Shown: piece by piece, positions 1-12,660 of the stretch
Layout of the letters: each line of letters starts with the position of its first letter
How positions within the stretch are numbered: position 1 is the stretch's first letter
Assembly (NCBI RefSeq): GCF_000024965.1
Contig: NC_013530.1
Location: 1-64,000, forward strand
Direction: 5' to 3'
Length of the DNA: 64,000 bases
Source of the DNA: Xylanimonas cellulosilytica DSM 15894
GTDB lineage: Bacteria; Actinomycetota; Actinomycetes; Actinomycetales; Cellulomonadaceae
Program-made: the position numbers and the translations under genes
The notes under the pieces: model-generated
What the model was told of the DNA's origin: nothing
Seen by the model: the letters and a program-made list of their open reading frames with translations, nothing else
The model's database searches: none

Positions 1-149
1 TTGTGGACAGAGAGGATGTGGCAGTGCCCTGGGCGTGACACACTCCCAGGTCTGACCACCCTGGCGCCTCCCGACGGACGGACGGCTCCGCCGGGACAAG
101 GTCGGGCCCAGCATACGGAACGGTGATCGTGATCGAAGGAGTGCCCGCG
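1..149 (+). promoter_or_regulatory. dnaA upstream region
   Basis: This is the leader of dnaA. A near-consensus DnaA box in inverse orientation, TGTGGACAG, lies at 2-10, one base from TGTGGACAA, which would fit autoregulation by DnaA. I cannot define a confident -35/-10 pair. A Shine-Dalgarno-like GAAGGA at 135-140 lies inside the longest open frame and points to a start at 150. Confidence 0.5.
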
Positions 150-1556
150 GTGGCGGACGAGGACATCAGCAAGGTCTGGGCCCAGACGCTCGAGGTGCTC
201 GAGACGCGTCCGGAGATCACCGCCCGCCAGCTCGCGTTCGTCCGCCTGGCCAAGCCGATGGCTGTCCTGAACGGGACCGTGTTCATCGCCGTGCCCCACG
301 AGCAGACGCGCACCTACCTCGAGACGAGCGTCCGCGACCAGCTCATCTCCGCGCTGTCCTCCGTGCTGGGCTTCGACGTCCGCTTCGGCATCACCGTCGA
401 TCCCGAGATCAGCGCCGAGTCGCTCACCGGCCCGACGCAGGACTACGTCGAGCCCGAGGAGGAGGACGACGTCGACGCCCCGGCGCCGCCCCTCCCCCAG
501 CCGGTGCGCCCCGCGGCCGAGCCGACCCGCCTCAACCCGCGGTACGTCTTCGAGACCTTCGTCATCGGCGCGTCCAACCGGTTCGCGCACGCGGCCGCCG
601 TCGCCGTCGCCGAGGCACCCGCGAAGGCGTACAACCCGCTGTTCATCTATGGCGACTCAGGGCTGGGCAAGACCCACCTGCTGCACGCCATCGGGCACTA
701 CGCGCACAACCTCTATCCACACGTGCGGGTGCGGTACGTCAACTCCGAGGAGTTCACCAACGACTTCATCAACAGCATCGGTGACAAGAAGCAGGGCGCA
801 TTCCAGCGGCGCTACCGCGACGTCGACGTCCTCCTCATCGACGACATCCAGTTCCTGCAGGGCAAGGAACAGACGATGGAGGAGTTCTTCCACACCTTCA
901 ACGCGCTGCACAACGCGAACAAGCAGGTCGTGATCACCTCCGACGTGCCGCCCAAGCAGCTCAACGGGTTCGAGGACCGCCTGCGGTCCCGGTTCGAATG
1001 GGGCCTGATCACCGACGTGCAGCCGCCGGACCTGGAGACGCGCATCGCGATCCTGCGCAAGAAGGCCGCGAGCGACAAGCTCGACGTGCCGCAGGACGTG
1101 CTGAGCTACATCGGCTCACGCATCTCCACCAACATCCGCGAGCTCGAGGGCGCGCTCATCCGCGTCACGGCCTTCGCGAACCTCAACCGCCAGCAGGTGG
1201 ACCTGCCGCTCGCGGAGATCGTGCTGCGCGACCTCATCATCGACGACGACCCGGCCGAGGTCACCCCCGCCGTCGTCATCGCCCAGACGGCCGCCTACTT
1301 CGGCCTGAGCATCGAGGACCTGTGCGGCAGCTCGCGCTCGCGCGTCCTTGTCACAGCGAGGCAGATCGCGATGTACCTGTGCCGTGAGCTCACCGACCTG
1401 TCGCTGCCCAAGATCGGTCAGCAGTTCGGCGGCCGCGACCACACCACGGTCATGCACGCCAACAAGAAGATCGCGGGCCAGATGGCGGAGCGCCGCTCGA
1501 CCTACAACCAGGTCACCGAGCTGACGAGCCGCATCCGCCAGCAGCACCGCGGCTGA
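150..1556 (+). CDS. dnaA: Chromosomal replication initiator DnaA
   Basis: DnaA binds DnaA boxes at oriC, opens the duplex and recruits the helicase. All family landmarks are visible: an N-terminal partner-binding domain, an acidic/proline-rich linker at about residues 95-130, the AAA+ Walker A GDSGLGKT at about 168, Walker [10 protein letters not shown] at about 228, and the DNA-binding signature [11 protein letters not shown] at about 427-437. I start at GTG 150 (468 aa) because GAAGGA at 135-140 is 9 nt upstream. The frame is open back to GTG 123, which lacks a ribosome site and would give 477 aa. It is followed directly by oriC and dnaN, the usual order. Identification is secure; only the start is open. 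Confidence 0.97.
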   Translation: MADEDISKVWAQTLEVLETRPEITARQLAFVRLAKPMAVLNGTVFIAVPHEQTRTYLETSVRDQLISALSSVLGFDVRFGITVDPEISAESLTGPTQDYVEPEEEDDVDAPAPPLPQPVRPAAEPTRLNPRYVFETFVIGASNRFAHAAAVAVAEAPAKAYNPLFIYGDSGLGKTHLLHAIGHYAHNLYPHVRVRYVNSEEFTNDFINSIGDKKQGAFQRRYRDVDVLLIDDIQFLQGKEQTMEEFFHTFNALHNANKQVVITSDVPPKQLNGFEDRLRSRFEWGLITDVQPPDLETRIAILRKKAASDKLDVPQDVLSYIGSRISTNIRELEGALIRVTAFANLNRQQVDLPLAEIVLRDLIIDDDPAEVTPAVVIAQTAAYFGLSIEDLCGSSRSRVLVTARQIAMYLCRELTDLSLPKIGQQFGGRDHTTVMHANKKIAGQMAERRSTYNQVTELTSRIRQQHRG

Positions 1557-2110
1557 GACCTCGCCCACGCGGCTGAGGAGTCGTACACATTCCACCCACA
1601 GGTGTGGACAACTCTGTGGACCCATGGGCTTCCGCGCGCCCCAGGACGATTCACACCTGTGCACAAGGCTGTGGACGGCTGTGGATGGAGCACCCCATCG
1701 CTGTGGACTTCCCGGGGTCGATCGGTGGACGGCTGTGGGGAACGAACCCGCGATCCACAGGTGCCCCTAGTTCACCCACAGGTGCACCCCCAGCTCGTCC
1801 ACACCACGAAACTGGCTCTGACCTGCGAAAACACACGATTTCAACATGTTCCACAGCACCGACAACGACGACTCTGCCGTTGAGAAGAAGGAATCCACCG
1901 CGCCTTCATCGGGCGCGACCGCCCGCACCGTCCACCGGCCCCGGGTCTGCGCCCTGACCTGTGCGAACCTCGGTGGTGCACAACCCGACGAACCGGGTGC
2001 CGAGACGGCCACGACTCGCGTAGGGTTCGAGGACGAAGGGGTTGGACGACAGGGACGACAGGGTTCGACGACGCCAACCGCAGACACGAAGCCTTGACCG
2101 AGGGAGTGGG
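1557..2110. other. Replication origin oriC (dnaA-dnaN intergenic)
   Basis: This 554-bp gene-free stretch holds a dense cluster of DnaA-box-like 9-mers. A perfect TGTGGACAA (inverse of TTGTCCACA) is at 1603-1611. Near matches include TGTGCACAA 1658-1666, TGTGGACGG 1670-1678, TGTGGATGG 1680-1688, TGTGGACTT 1702-1710, CGATCCACA 1751-1759 and TGTTCCACA 1847-1855. The locally AT-richer part at about 1826-1850 is the best candidate unwinding element. Boxes occur in both orientations, as in other actinobacterial origins. The right part (about 1900-2100) shows no further obvious boxes and probably carries the dnaN promoter. Confidence 0.9.
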
Positions 2111-3244
2111 ATGAAGTTCCGGGTCGACCGCGACGTCCTGGCAGATGCCGTCACCTGGACTGCACGCACCCTCCCCACCCGTCCGCCGGCCCCCGTGCTC
2201 GCGGGTGTGCGCATCGAGGCGGACGCGACCGGAGTCATCAGCCTCTCGAGCTTCGACTACGAGGTCTCGGCACGCTCCGAGATCCCGGCCGAGGTGTCCG
2301 AGCCCGGCACGGTGCTCGTCTCGGGCCGCCTCCTCGCCGACATCGCGCGCGCACTGCCGCACAAGCCGGTGGACGTCAGCCTCGAGGGCACCAAGGTGGT
2401 CGTCACCTGCGGCGCCTCGCGGTTCACGCTCCTGACCATGCCCGTCGAGGACTACCCGACGCTCCCCCAGATGCCGGAGCTCAGCGGCACGGTCTCGGGG
2501 GACGCGCTGACCCTCGCCGTCACCCAGGTCTCCGTGGCCGCGAGCCGCGACGAGACGCTGCCGCTGCTGACGGGCGTCCGGATGGAGATCGAGGGCGAGC
2601 GCATCACGCTGCTCTCCACCGACCGGTACCGCCTCGCCCTGCGCGAGCTGACCTGGACGCCCGCCACCCCGGGCTTCTCCGCCGTCGCGCTCGTCAAGGC
2701 GAAGACGCTCATCGACGTCGCCAAGTCCCTCGGTGCGGGCGGCGGCCTCGTCAACGTCGGCCTGTCCACAGGCTCGGGCCTGGACCTCATCGGCTTCGAG
2801 GCCGGCGGCCGCCACACGACGTCGCAGCTCGTCGACGGCGACTACCCCGCCGTCCGCCGCCTCTTCCCGGACGCGACCCCGATCCACGCCGTCGTCCCCA
2901 CCCAGGCGCTCATCGACGCGGCCCGCCGCGTCTCGCTCGTCGCCGAACGCAACACCCCGATCCGGCTCGCGTTCACCGAGGGCCAGGTGGTGCTCGACGC
3001 CGGTCAGGGCGACGACGCGCAGGCCTCGGAGGCGCTCGAGGCGGTGCTGGTGGGCGAGGACATCACGGTCGCGTTCAACCCGCAGTTCCTGCTCGACGGC
3101 CTGACGGCGCTCGGCACCGACTTCGTGCGGCTGTCGTTCACGCACCCGAACAAGCCGGTCGAGTTCACGGGCCAGGAGTCGCTGGACGGCGAGGACTCCT
3201 CCGACTACCGCTACCTCCTGGTCCCCATCCGCTTCGCCGGCTGA
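2111..3244 (+). CDS. dnaN: DNA polymerase III beta sliding clamp
   Basis: DnaN is the ring clamp that tethers DNA polymerase III to DNA. The 377-aa product has the family length and three-domain character, beginning MKFRVDRDVLADAV and ending in a typical clamp C-terminus with LLVPIRF, the motif that closes domain III. The frame is open upstream to 2042, but ATG 2111 has GAGGGAGTGGG just upstream and gives the normal N-terminus. It follows oriC and precedes a 6-phosphogluconate dehydrogenase-like gene and recF. Confidence 0.97.
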   Translation: MKFRVDRDVLADAVTWTARTLPTRPPAPVLAGVRIEADATGVISLSSFDYEVSARSEIPAEVSEPGTVLVSGRLLADIARALPHKPVDVSLEGTKVVVTCGASRFTLLTMPVEDYPTLPQMPELSGTVSGDALTLAVTQVSVAASRDETLPLLTGVRMEIEGERITLLSTDRYRLALRELTWTPATPGFSAVALVKAKTLIDVAKSLGAGGGLVNVGLSTGSGLDLIGFEAGGRHTTSQLVDGDYPAVRRLFPDATPIHAVVPTQALIDAARRVSLVAERNTPIRLAFTEGQVVLDAGQGDDAQASEALEAVLVGEDITVAFNPQFLLDGLTALGTDFVRLSFTHPNKPVEFTGQESLDGEDSSDYRYLLVPIRFAG

Positions 3245-3296
3245 CGTGCCGGGCGGGCCGCTGGTCGACGACAGTCACGTCACGCAAGGAGCAAGC

Positions 3297-4190
3297 ATGG
3301 TCAGCCACATCGGCCTGGTCGGGCTCGGCAAGATGGGCAACAACATGCGTGCCCGGCTGCGCCAGGGCGGCATCGAGGTCACCGGGTACGACCCCCGGCC
3401 CGAGGTGACCGACGTCCCGACGCTCGCCGCACTGGTCGAGGCGCTGCCTCCCGGCCGGCGGGTCGTCTGGGTGATGGTCCCCGCCGGCGAGCCGACGCGC
3501 GGTGTGCTCGCTGAGCTGCGGACCGTCCTGACCAGCGGCGACATCGTCGTCGAAGGTGGTAACTCGCACTACGTCGAGGACCAGGAGCGTGCCGCCGAGC
3601 TCGCCGAGAGTGGTGTCGGGTATGTCGACGTCGGCGTCTCGGGTGGGGTGTGGGGCCTGGAGAACGGCTACGGCCTGATGGCGGGCGGCAGCGACGACGA
3701 CATCGCGGCGCTCATGCCCGTCTTCGACGCGCTGCGACCGGCAGGCCCGCGCGAAGAGGGCTTCGTGCACGCCGGTCCGGTCGGCGCCGGCCACTTCGCC
3801 AAGATGGTCCACAACGGCATCGAGTACGGCCTCATGCAGTCGTACGCCGAGGGCTACGAGCTGCTCGCCGCCAAGGGCCTCATCACCGACGTGCACGGCA
3901 CGTTCAAGGCGTGGCAGCGCGGCACCGTGGTGCGATCCTGGTTGCTGGACCTCATGGTCCGCGCCCTGGAGGACGACCCGCAGCTCGCGAAGCTGGACGA
4001 CTGGGTCGAGGACTCGGGCGAGGGTCGCTGGACCGTGGACGAGGCCATCGAGGCGGCCGTCCCGCTGCCCGTCATCTCCGCCGCGCTGTTCGCACGGTTC
4101 GCCTCGCGGCAGGAGGCCTCCCCCGCGATGAAGGCCGTGGCGGCGCTGCGCCAGCAGTTCGGCGGCCACGCGGTCAAGTCCGCGCCGTAG
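3297..4190 (+). CDS. gnd: 6-phosphogluconate dehydrogenase, decarboxylating (short, YqeC/GntZ-like)
   Basis: Predicted to oxidise and decarboxylate 6-phosphogluconate to ribulose 5-phosphate in the oxidative pentose phosphate pathway, probably with NAD. At 297 aa it belongs to the short subfamily rather than the roughly 470-aa Gnd. The N-terminus has the Rossmann motif GLVGLGKMGNN, followed by the substrate-loop GVSGGVWGLENGYGLM and the catalytic HFAKMVHNGIEYG (Lys and Asn conserved). ATG 3297 is preceded by GCAAGGAGC; the frame is open back to 3246 but without a better ribosome site. Its place between dnaN and recF is common in Micrococcales and does not imply a replication role. Confidence 0.9.
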   Translation: MVSHIGLVGLGKMGNNMRARLRQGGIEVTGYDPRPEVTDVPTLAALVEALPPGRRVVWVMVPAGEPTRGVLAELRTVLTSGDIVVEGGNSHYVEDQERAAELAESGVGYVDVGVSGGVWGLENGYGLMAGGSDDDIAALMPVFDALRPAGPREEGFVHAGPVGAGHFAKMVHNGIEYGLMQSYAEGYELLAAKGLITDVHGTFKAWQRGTVVRSWLLDLMVRALEDDPQLAKLDDWVEDSGEGRWTVDEAIEAAVPLPVISAALFARFASRQEASPAMKAVAALRQQFGGHAVKSAP

Positions 4191-4198
4191 ACCCCCAC

Positions 4199-4330
4199 GG
4201 TGGTTGAGCTTGTCGAAACCACCCCACCACGGTGGTTGAGCTTGTCGAAACCACCTGATCCGATGGTTGGGTGGTTTCGACAGGCTCAACCACCGGGTTC
4301 GGCTCAACCACCGGGTTCGGCTCAACCACA
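4199..4330. repeat. REP-like palindromic repeat cluster 1
   Basis: Three full 25-nt elements lie here: 4199-4223 and 4231-4255 in one orientation, and 4270-4294 inverted. Two half elements (GGCTCAACCACC-like) follow at 4301-4312 and 4319-4330. Each full copy has 7-bp arms GGTGGTT and AACCACC around GAGCYTGTCGA. The cluster fills the gap between gnd and recF and may fold into hairpins that end gnd transcription. No reading-frame stop occurs in it, so recF appears falsely extended upstream to 4200. Confidence 0.9.
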
Positions 4331-4355
4331 GTTGCTTCCGACGACGAGAGGTTCG

Positions 4356-5813
4356 ATGTACGTCTCCCATCTCTCGTTGCTCGACTTCCGCTCGTACGCG
4401 TCCGTCGACGTCGAGCTCGAGCCGGGGCCCAACGCGTTCGTGGGCCGCAACGGCCAGGGGAAGACGAACCTCGTCGAGGCGATCGGCTACGTCGCCACCC
4501 TCGGCTCCCACCGGGTCTCGAACGACGCACCTCTGGTCCGTGCGGGCGCCGAGCGGGCCGTCGTGCGCACCCGCATCGTGCGCGGTGACCGTGCCTCGAC
4601 CGTCGAGCTGGAGATCACGCCCGGCCGCGCGAACCGGGCCCGCATCAACCGCGGTCAGCTCGGCCGCGCCCGCGACGTGCTCGGCATCCTGCGCACCGTC
4701 CTGTTCGCCCCCGAGGACCTCGCCCTCGTCAAGGGCGACCCGGACGGACGCCGCAAGCTGCTCGACCAGCTCGTCGTCCAGCTCCTCCCGCGCGCGGCAG
4801 GGCTGCTCGGGGACTACGAGCGCGTGAACCGCCAGCGTTCGGCGCTGCTGAAGTCGCTGCGCGGTCAGCGTGCGGCAGGCCGCAGCCCGGACCTGGGCAC
4901 GCTGGAGGTGTGGGACGCCAAGGCGGCGCAGCTCGGCGGTCAGATCCTCGGCATGCGCCTTCAGCTCGTACAGGCGATGCGTCCCCATGTCGCGGCGGCG
5001 TACGCGCAGGTCAGTGACGCGGACGGCCATGCGGAGCTCGGCTACCGGTCGAGCCTCGACGCCGTCCTGCCTGACGACGCGGGGGCGTCCGCGGGGGGTG
5101 CGGCGATCCTCCCCGCGGACCTGGCGGATGCCCCGCCGTCGGCCGTCGAGCTGGAGACGCTCCTGCTGGCCGGCATGGCGGCCGCGCGGTCGCAGGAGGT
5201 CGACCGCGGGGTCAGCCTGGTCGGCCCGCACCGCGACGACCTCGTCCTGACCCTCGGTGGGCTTCCTGCGAAGGGGTACGCGAGCCACGGGGAGTCGTGG
5301 TCGTTCGCGCTCGCGCTGCGCCTCGCGTCGTACCGCCTCCTCGGCGGCACCCCGGCTGACGACGGCACCCGAGCTGACGACGGCACCCGAGCTGACGACG
5401 GCACCCGAGCCGACGACGGCGACCGAGCCGACGACGGCGACCGGTCGATGTCGGCGGATCCCACGTCGGCGGACCCTGCGCTTGGCAACCCTGCGCTTGG
5501 CAACCCCGCGCCTGGCGACTCCGTGACCGCAGTTCCCGTGACCGCACACGTGCCGAGACCGGAGCGCCCGCCCGCCGCGTCGCCCTCCGGCGCCCGGTTC
5601 TGGACCGAGGAGCTCGGCCACGACGCCGAGCCCGTCCTCATCCTCGACGACGTGTTCGCCGAGCTCGACCTGCGCCGCCGGGACCGCCTGGCCGAGCTCG
5701 TGGCCCCGGCCCGCCAGGTGCTCGTCACGGCCGCGGTGCCCGACGACGTGCCGTCGGGTCTCATGGCGACGCGCTTCGACGTCGTGACGGGGGCGGTGAC
5801 CCGTGCGTCCTGA
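4356..5813 (+). CDS. recF: DNA replication and repair protein RecF
   Basis: RecF is an SMC-like ATPase that loads RecA at single-strand gaps with RecO and RecR. Walker A GRNGQGKT is at about residues 30-37, and the C-terminal Walker [14 protein letters not shown] at about 426. The product is 485 aa, some 80-100 longer than most RecF. The excess is a low-complexity insert at about residues 330-410, just before Walker B, built from 18-nt units encoding RADDGT-like hexapeptides and 15-nt units encoding PALGN. I start at ATG 4356 because [14 protein letters not shown] is the family N-terminus and the upstream frame only reads through REP repeats. The stop overlaps the dciA-like gene by 11 nt. Confidence 0.95.
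   Translation: MYVSHLSLLDFRSYASVDVELEPGPNAFVGRNGQGKTNLVEAIGYVATLGSHRVSNDAPLVRAGAERAVVRTRIVRGDRASTVELEITPGRANRARINRGQLGRARDVLGILRTVLFAPEDLALVKGDPDGRRKLLDQLVVQLLPRAAGLLGDYERVNRQRSALLKSLRGQRAAGRSPDLGTLEVWDAKAAQLGGQILGMRLQLVQAMRPHVAAAYAQVSDADGHAELGYRSSLDAVLPDDAGASAGGAAILPADLADAPPSAVELETLLLAGMAAARSQEVDRGVSLVGPHRDDLVLTLGGLPAKGYASHGESWSFALALRLASYRLLGGTPADDGTRADDGTRADDGTRADDGDRADDGDRSMSADPTSADPALGNPALGNPAPGDSVTAVPVTAHVPRPERPPAASPSGARFWTEELGHDAEPVLILDDVFAELDLRRRDRLAELVAPARQVLVTAAVPDDVPSGLMATRFDVVTGAVTRAS
5355..5519 (+). repeat. Tandem minisatellite inside recF
   Basis: Five 18-nt units (consensus GCYGACGACGGCRMCCGR) run at 5355-5444. After a short spacer, three 15-nt units (consensus CCYGCGCYTGGCRAC) run at 5475-5519. 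Both unit lengths are multiples of three, so copy-number change keeps the RecF frame. The encoded peptide is hydrophilic and looks disordered. Confidence 0.92.
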
Positions 5814-6360
5814 GCCAGACAAGCACCCTGTGGACAACCCTGACGTGCCGCCGGCCGAGGCCGTGATCCCCCCGGCGGAGGTCGCGCGTGCGGCGCTCAA
5901 CCGGGCCAAGGCCGCGGCCCGGGCGAAAGGGCTGCGTCCGGGGTCGCCGGCCCGCCGGTCGCCGCTCGTCGAGCCCCGCACGTCGGGTTCCGGCCCGTCC
6001 GCGCGCGACCCCCAGCTCGTCTCCGACGTCGTCGGCAGGCTGCTGCGCGACAAGGGCTGGCGCGAGGAGGTGTCGGTGGGTGGCGTCGTCGGGCGCTGGC
6101 GGGAGGTCGTGGGCGACGACGTCGCGGACCACTGCACGCCGGAGACCTTCGAGGACAAGGTGCTGGTGGTGCGGGCGAGCTCGACGGCGTGGGCGACGCA
6201 GGTGCGGCTGCTGACCCCGACGCTGCTGCGCCGGCTGGCCGAGGAGGTCGGCGAGGGCGTCGTCGAGGACGTCAAGGTCCTGGGCCCGGCAGGCCCGGGG
6301 TTCGGCCGCGGACCGCGGTCCGTCCGGGGTGGTCGCGGGCCCCGGGACACCTGGGGATGA
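5803..6360 (+). CDS. DUF721/DciA-family protein
   Basis: 185-aa member of the DUF721 family, related to DciA, which helps load the replicative helicase in bacteria lacking DnaC/DnaI. The Ala/Pro-rich N-terminus (about 1-65) includes [14 protein letters not shown]. The conserved domain at about 70-155 has the typical pattern of a tryptophan-containing [20 protein letters not shown], followed by strands such as [20 protein letters not shown] 5803 overlaps the recF end by 11 nt, so the two are probably cotranscribed and translationally coupled. A perfect DnaA box, TGTGGACAA, lies inside the gene at 5829-5837. Helicase-loading function is inferred from family and place, not shown. Confidence 0.88.
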   Translation: MRPEPDKHPVDNPDVPPAEAVIPPAEVARAALNRAKAAARAKGLRPGSPARRSPLVEPRTSGSGPSARDPQLVSDVVGRLLRDKGWREEVSVGGVVGRWREVVGDDVADHCTPETFEDKVLVVRASSTAWATQVRLLTPTLLRRLAEEVGEGVVEDVKVLGPAGPGFGRGPRSVRGGRGPRDTWG

Positions 6361-8700
<2,340 letters not shown>

Positions 8701-8732
8701 CACCTCTGGGTGATCGACCCTGGTGAACCCAG

Positions 8733-8755
8733 GTGATTGAGCCTGTCGAAATCAC
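8733..8755. repeat. Single REP-like element between gyrB and gyrA
   Basis: A diverged copy of the dispersed palindrome: GTGATT ... AATCAC arms around GAGCCTGTCGA. It ends 3 nt before the AAGGA ribosome site of gyrA at 8758-8762, so a hairpin here could affect gyrA translation or stabilise the upstream mRNA. Confidence 0.85.
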
Positions 8756-8772
8756 ATTAAGGACTTGAACGA

Positions 8773-11343
8773 ATGACGGACGAGATTCCCGGCGGCATCC
8801 CGGAGCTCCCCGAGGTGCACCACGGCCACGTCGAGCAGGTCGACCTCAACCTCGAGATGCAGCGCAGCTACCTCGACTACGCCATGAGCGTCATCGTCGG
8901 CCGTGCGCTGCCCGACGTGCGCGACGGTCTCAAGCCGGTGCACCGCCGCGTGATCTACGCGATGTACGACGGCGGCTACCGCCCCGACCGCGGCTTCTCG
9001 AAGTGCGCCCGCGTCGTCGGCGACGTCATGGGCAAGTACCACCCGCACGGCGACTCGGCGATCTACGACGCCATGGTGCGTCTGGTGCAGGACTGGTCGC
9101 TGCGCTACCCGCTGGTCGCCGGCCAGGGGAACTTCGGCAGCCCGGGCAACGACCCCGCGGCCGCCCCGCGCTACACCGAGTGCCGCATGGCTCCCATCGC
9201 CATGGAGATGGTCCGGGACATCGACAAGGACACCGTCGACTTCCAGGACAACTACGACGGCGAGGAGCAGGAGCCGGTCGTCCTGCCGGCCCGGTTCCCG
9301 AACCTGCTGGTCAACGGCTCGGCGGGCATCGCCGTCGGCATGGCCACGAACATCCCGCCGCACAACTTGCGCGAGGTGGCCGAGGGCGTGCGCTGGCACC
9401 TGGCCCACCCTGAGGCGTCGCGCGAGGAGCTGCTGGCCGCGCTCATGCAGCGCGTCAAGGGCCCCGACTTCCCCACGGGCGCGCAGATCCTCGGCACCAA
9501 GGGCATCGAGGAGGCGTACCGCACGGGCCGCGGGTCGATCACGATGCGCGCGGTGGTCAACGTCGAGGAGATCCAGAACCGGATCTGCCTGGTGGTCACC
9601 GAGCTGCCGTACCAGGTCAACCCCGACAACCTGGCCGCGAAGATCGCCGACCTGGTCAACGACGGCCGCCTGCAGGGCATCGCCGACATCCGCGACGAGA
9701 CCTCCGGCCGCACCGGCCAGCGCCTCGTCATCGTGCTCAAGCGCGACGCCGTCGCCAAGGTCGTCCTCAACAACCTCTACAAGCACACGCAGCTGCAGGA
9801 CAACTTCGGCGCGAACATGCTCGCGCTGGTCGACGGCGTGCCCCGCACGCTGAGCCTCGACGCGTTCATCCGGCACTGGACGACGCACCAGATGGAGGTC
9901 ATCCGACGTCGGACCGCGTACCTGCTCGCCGACGCCGAGAAGCGCATCCACATCCTGCGCGGCTACCTCAAGGCGCTGGACGTGCTCGACGACGTCATCG
10001 CGCTCATCCGCCGCTCCCCCGACGCCGACCAGGCGCGGGCGGGGCTCATGGAGCTGCTCGAGATCGACGAGATCCAGGCGAACGCCATCCTCAACCTCCA
10101 GCTGCGCCGTCTGGCCGCCCTGGAGCGGCAGCGGATCATCGACGAGCACGCCGCGATCGAGGCGGAGATCACCGACCTGCAGGACATCCTGGCCAAGCCG
10201 GAGCGGCAGCGCTCGATCGTGGGCGAGGAGCTCGACGGCATCGTCGAGAAGTACGGCGACGAGCGCCGCACGCACATCCTCCCGTACGACGGCGACATGT
10301 CGATGGAGGACCTCATCCCCGAGGAGGAGGTCGTCGTCACGATCACGCGCGGCGGCTACGCCAAGCGGACGAGGTCGGACGCCTACCGCCAGCAGAAGCG
10401 CGGCGGCAAGGGCGTGCGCGGCACCCAGCTGCGCGAGGACGACATCGTCGACCACTTCTTCGTCACCACCACGCACCACTGGCTGCTGTTCTTCACGAAC
10501 TTCGGCCGGGTGTACCGGGCGAAGGGTTACGAGCTGCCCGAGGGCTCGCGGGACTCGAAGGGCCAGCACGTCGCCAACATGCTGGCGTTCCAGCCGGGCG
10601 AGCACATCGCGCAGGTCCTGGACCTGCGGGACTACGACGCGGCCGAGTACCTCGTGCTCGCCACGCGACGCGGCCTCGTCAAGAAGACCCGCCTGCAGGA
10701 GTACAACTCGCCGCGCTCGGCCGGCCTCATCGCCATCAACCTGCGCGAGGACGAGGACGGGCAGCCGGACGAGCTGATCGGCGCGATGCTGGTCGACTCC
10801 TCGCAGGACCTCATCCTCGTGTCCCGCAAGGGCCAGTCGATCCGGTTCCCCGCCGCCGACGAGAGCCTGCGCCCGCTCGGCCGTGCGACGTCGGGCGTGA
10901 CGGGCATGAAGTTCCGCGAGGGCGACGAGGTGCTCACCGCCGCCGTCGTGCGCGAGGACGCGTTCCTGTTCACGGTCACCGAGTCGGGCCTGGCCAAGCG
11001 GACCGAGCTGTCGGTGGACAACTACCGGCAGCAGGGCCGCGGCGGCCTCGGCATCCGCGTGGCGAACCTGCCCGAGGAGCGCGGCGACCTGGTCGGCGCG
11101 CTCGTCGTGGACGACGACGACGAGGTGCTCGTCATCATGGAGCGCGGCAAGATCGTGCGCTCCGCCGTCGCCGAGGTCCGTGCCACCGGCCGCACCACCC
11201 AGGGTGTGACGTTCGCCAAGCCTGACAAGGGTGATCGGATCATCGCCGTGGCGCGGAACGTCGAGCGACGCGAGGAAGAGGAGTCCGCTAGCGTGGACGA
11301 GTCCGTGCCGGTCGACGAGGCCGACGACGACGCCGAGAAGTGA
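8773..11343 (+). CDS. gyrA: DNA gyrase subunit A
   Basis: DNA cleavage and religation subunit of gyrase. The catalytic tyrosine is Tyr134 in [10 protein letters not shown]. The quinolone-resistance region [15 protein letters not shown] has Ser95 and Asp99, matching E. coli Ser83 and Asp87, so no classical resistance substitution is present. The C-terminal beta-pinwheel has GyrA-box-like QQKRGGKGV followed by further blades. 856 aa is the normal length; the acidic tail may modulate supercoiling. ATG 8773 has AAGGA at 8758. The DUF3566 gene starts 11 nt after the stop, suggesting a gyrB-gyrA-DUF3566 transcription unit. Confidence 0.97.
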   Translation: MTDEIPGGIPELPEVHHGHVEQVDLNLEMQRSYLDYAMSVIVGRALPDVRDGLKPVHRRVIYAMYDGGYRPDRGFSKCARVVGDVMGKYHPHGDSAIYDAMVRLVQDWSLRYPLVAGQGNFGSPGNDPAAAPRYTECRMAPIAMEMVRDIDKDTVDFQDNYDGEEQEPVVLPARFPNLLVNGSAGIAVGMATNIPPHNLREVAEGVRWHLAHPEASREELLAALMQRVKGPDFPTGAQILGTKGIEEAYRTGRGSITMRAVVNVEEIQNRICLVVTELPYQVNPDNLAAKIADLVNDGRLQGIADIRDETSGRTGQRLVIVLKRDAVAKVVLNNLYKHTQLQDNFGANMLALVDGVPRTLSLDAFIRHWTTHQMEVIRRRTAYLLADAEKRIHILRGYLKALDVLDDVIALIRRSPDADQARAGLMELLEIDEIQANAILNLQLRRLAALERQRIIDEHAAIEAEITDLQDILAKPERQRSIVGEELDGIVEKYGDERRTHILPYDGDMSMEDLIPEEEVVVTITRGGYAKRTRSDAYRQQKRGGKGVRGTQLREDDIVDHFFVTTTHHWLLFFTNFGRVYRAKGYELPEGSRDSKGQHVANMLAFQPGEHIAQVLDLRDYDAAEYLVLATRRGLVKKTRLQEYNSPRSAGLIAINLREDEDGQPDELIGAMLVDSSQDLILVSRKGQSIRFPAADESLRPLGRATSGVTGMKFREGDEVLTAAVVREDAFLFTVTESGLAKRTELSVDNYRQQGRGGLGIRVANLPEERGDLVGALVVDDDDEVLVIMERGKIVRSAVAEVRATGRTTQGVTFAKPDKGDRIIAVARNVERREEEESASVDESVPVDEADDDAEK

Positions 11344-11354
11344 CGAGGGAAGCG

Positions 11355-12350
11355 ATGACGACGGAGAACGACACCAAGCAGGGCGCTGCGGGCTCGGTGC
11401 CGCCGGTGCCCCCACCTCCGGTCCCTGCTCCCGCGGCGCGTCCCGCCCAGCCTGCTGCGACGGATCGCCCGAAGTCCGCGCCGGCGGGTGGGTCGAAGCC
11501 GGCTGCGAAGCCCGCTGCGGCATCTGCTCCGGAGCCTGCTCCGGCGAGCACCCCAGCGTCCGCCCCAGCGTCCGCCCCGGCGGGCGCTCCGGCGGGTGCG
11601 GACGACGGCGGCAAGGCGGACGGCGTCCGCACCGACGCGGTGAAGGCTGCCCGGGCTGCCCTGGCGGCCGCCCGTGACGCGGCGAAGCGGGTCCAGGCCG
11701 GTGCCACCGCCAAGGTGAGCGCCGAGCCGGCCACGCCCTCGTCGGTGCCGTCCTCGGTGCCGCCGTCCTCCGTGAAGCCGTCGCCTGCGAAGGGCCAGGC
11801 GGGGAAGGGCAAGCCGGCCACCGGCGCTACCCCGCGCGCGGACATGCACTACCGCACCGGACCCGTGCAGTTCGCGGCTGACGGTCGCACCCAGGCCCCT
11901 GCGGCAGGTGTGCCGGGTGCCCCGGGAGGTCCGGGTCAGCCGGGCCAGCCCGCTCCGGTGCGTCCTGGCCAGCCCGCGAACGTCGGCGCACCGCGTCGGG
12001 TGCGGCTGACCGTCTCGCGCGTCGACCCGTGGTCGGTCATGAAGCTGGCGTTCCTGCTGGCGGTGGCGATCGCGATCATGACCGTGGTCGCGGCAGCGGT
12101 GTTCTGGCTCGTCGTCGATGGCCTGGGCACGTTCGACGAGATCCAGCAGTTCATCAACCAGGTGATCGGGCAGAACGCGACGATCGACCTGGCGGAGTTC
12201 ATCGCCTTCGACCGGGTGGTCTCGCTCGCGACCCTCGTCGCCATCGTGAACATCGTGCTCATGACGGCGATCGCGACGATCATGGCGATCGTGTACAACA
12301 TCACGGCCGCGCTGGTGGGCGGCGTGCACCTGACCCTGACGGACGACTGA
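11355..12350 (+). CDS. DUF3566 domain membrane protein
   Basis: 331-aa protein of unknown function that in many actinobacteria follows gyrA. Residues about 1-210 are a Pro/Ala-rich, probably disordered cytosolic region. The DUF3566 domain follows, starting RRVRLTVSRVDPWSVMKL, with two membrane segments (about FLLAVAIAIMTVVAAAVFWL and VVSLATLVAIVNIVLMTAI) and a conserved C-terminus ending VHLTLTDD. I chose ATG 11355 over GTG 11340 because GAGGGA at 11345-11350 fits it. Its synteny with gyrase is conserved, but no role in supercoiling is shown by the sequence. Confidence 0.85.
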   Translation: MTTENDTKQGAAGSVPPVPPPPVPAPAARPAQPAATDRPKSAPAGGSKPAAKPAAASAPEPAPASTPASAPASAPAGAPAGADDGGKADGVRTDAVKAARAALAAARDAAKRVQAGATAKVSAEPATPSSVPSSVPPSSVKPSPAKGQAGKGKPATGATPRADMHYRTGPVQFAADGRTQAPAAGVPGAPGGPGQPGQPAPVRPGQPANVGAPRRVRLTVSRVDPWSVMKLAFLLAVAIAIMTVVAAAVFWLVVDGLGTFDEIQQFINQVIGQNATIDLAEFIAFDRVVSLATLVAIVNIVLMTAIATIMAIVYNITAALVGGVHLTLTDD

Positions 12351-12354
12351 CGGG

Positions 12355-12374
12355 CGGCCGACCCGGGTCGGCCG
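12355..12374 (+). terminator. Palindrome after the gyrase operon
   Basis: A perfect 20-nt palindrome with arms CGGCCGACCC and GGGTCGGCCG, starting 5 nt after the DUF3566 stop. It has no loop and no T-tract, so intrinsic termination is plausible but weak. Confidence 0.5.
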
Positions 12375-12490
12375 AGGGTGGCTGACGCACCCTGACCGGA
12401 CGCGGCGCACGTCACGCTCCGTGGTTTTGGTCAGGAGCAGCGGCTACGGTAAGGTTTCGTGCTGCACGCGCCCCACGGGGAGCGGGCGTT

Positions 12491-12567
12491 GGGGCTATAG
12501 CTCAGGCGGTTAGAGCGCTTCGCTGATAACGAAGAGGTCCGAGGTTCAAGTCCTCGTAGCCCCACCA
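12491..12567 (+). tRNA. tRNA-Ile (anticodon GAT)
   Basis: A complete cloverleaf can be read: acceptor arms GGGGCTA and TAGCCCC, D-arm with AGCTCAGGCGGTTAGAGC, anticodon loop CTGATAA with GAT, and a T-arm around GGTTCAAGTCC. The 3' CCA is encoded (12565-12567). Confidence 0.97.
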
Positions 12568-12660
12568 GCACGGCGTCCTGGCGAGCACCGCATCCGCGGT
12601 GCACGGCGAGGACGCCGTCGGTGCTCACGGTGAGTTCCCGTCCGGACGAGGAGGCATTCG

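Noticed and set aside
8752-11523. 923-codon minus-strand frame opposite gyrA
   Set aside because: Mirror of gyrA codon bias, no motif, no ribosome site.
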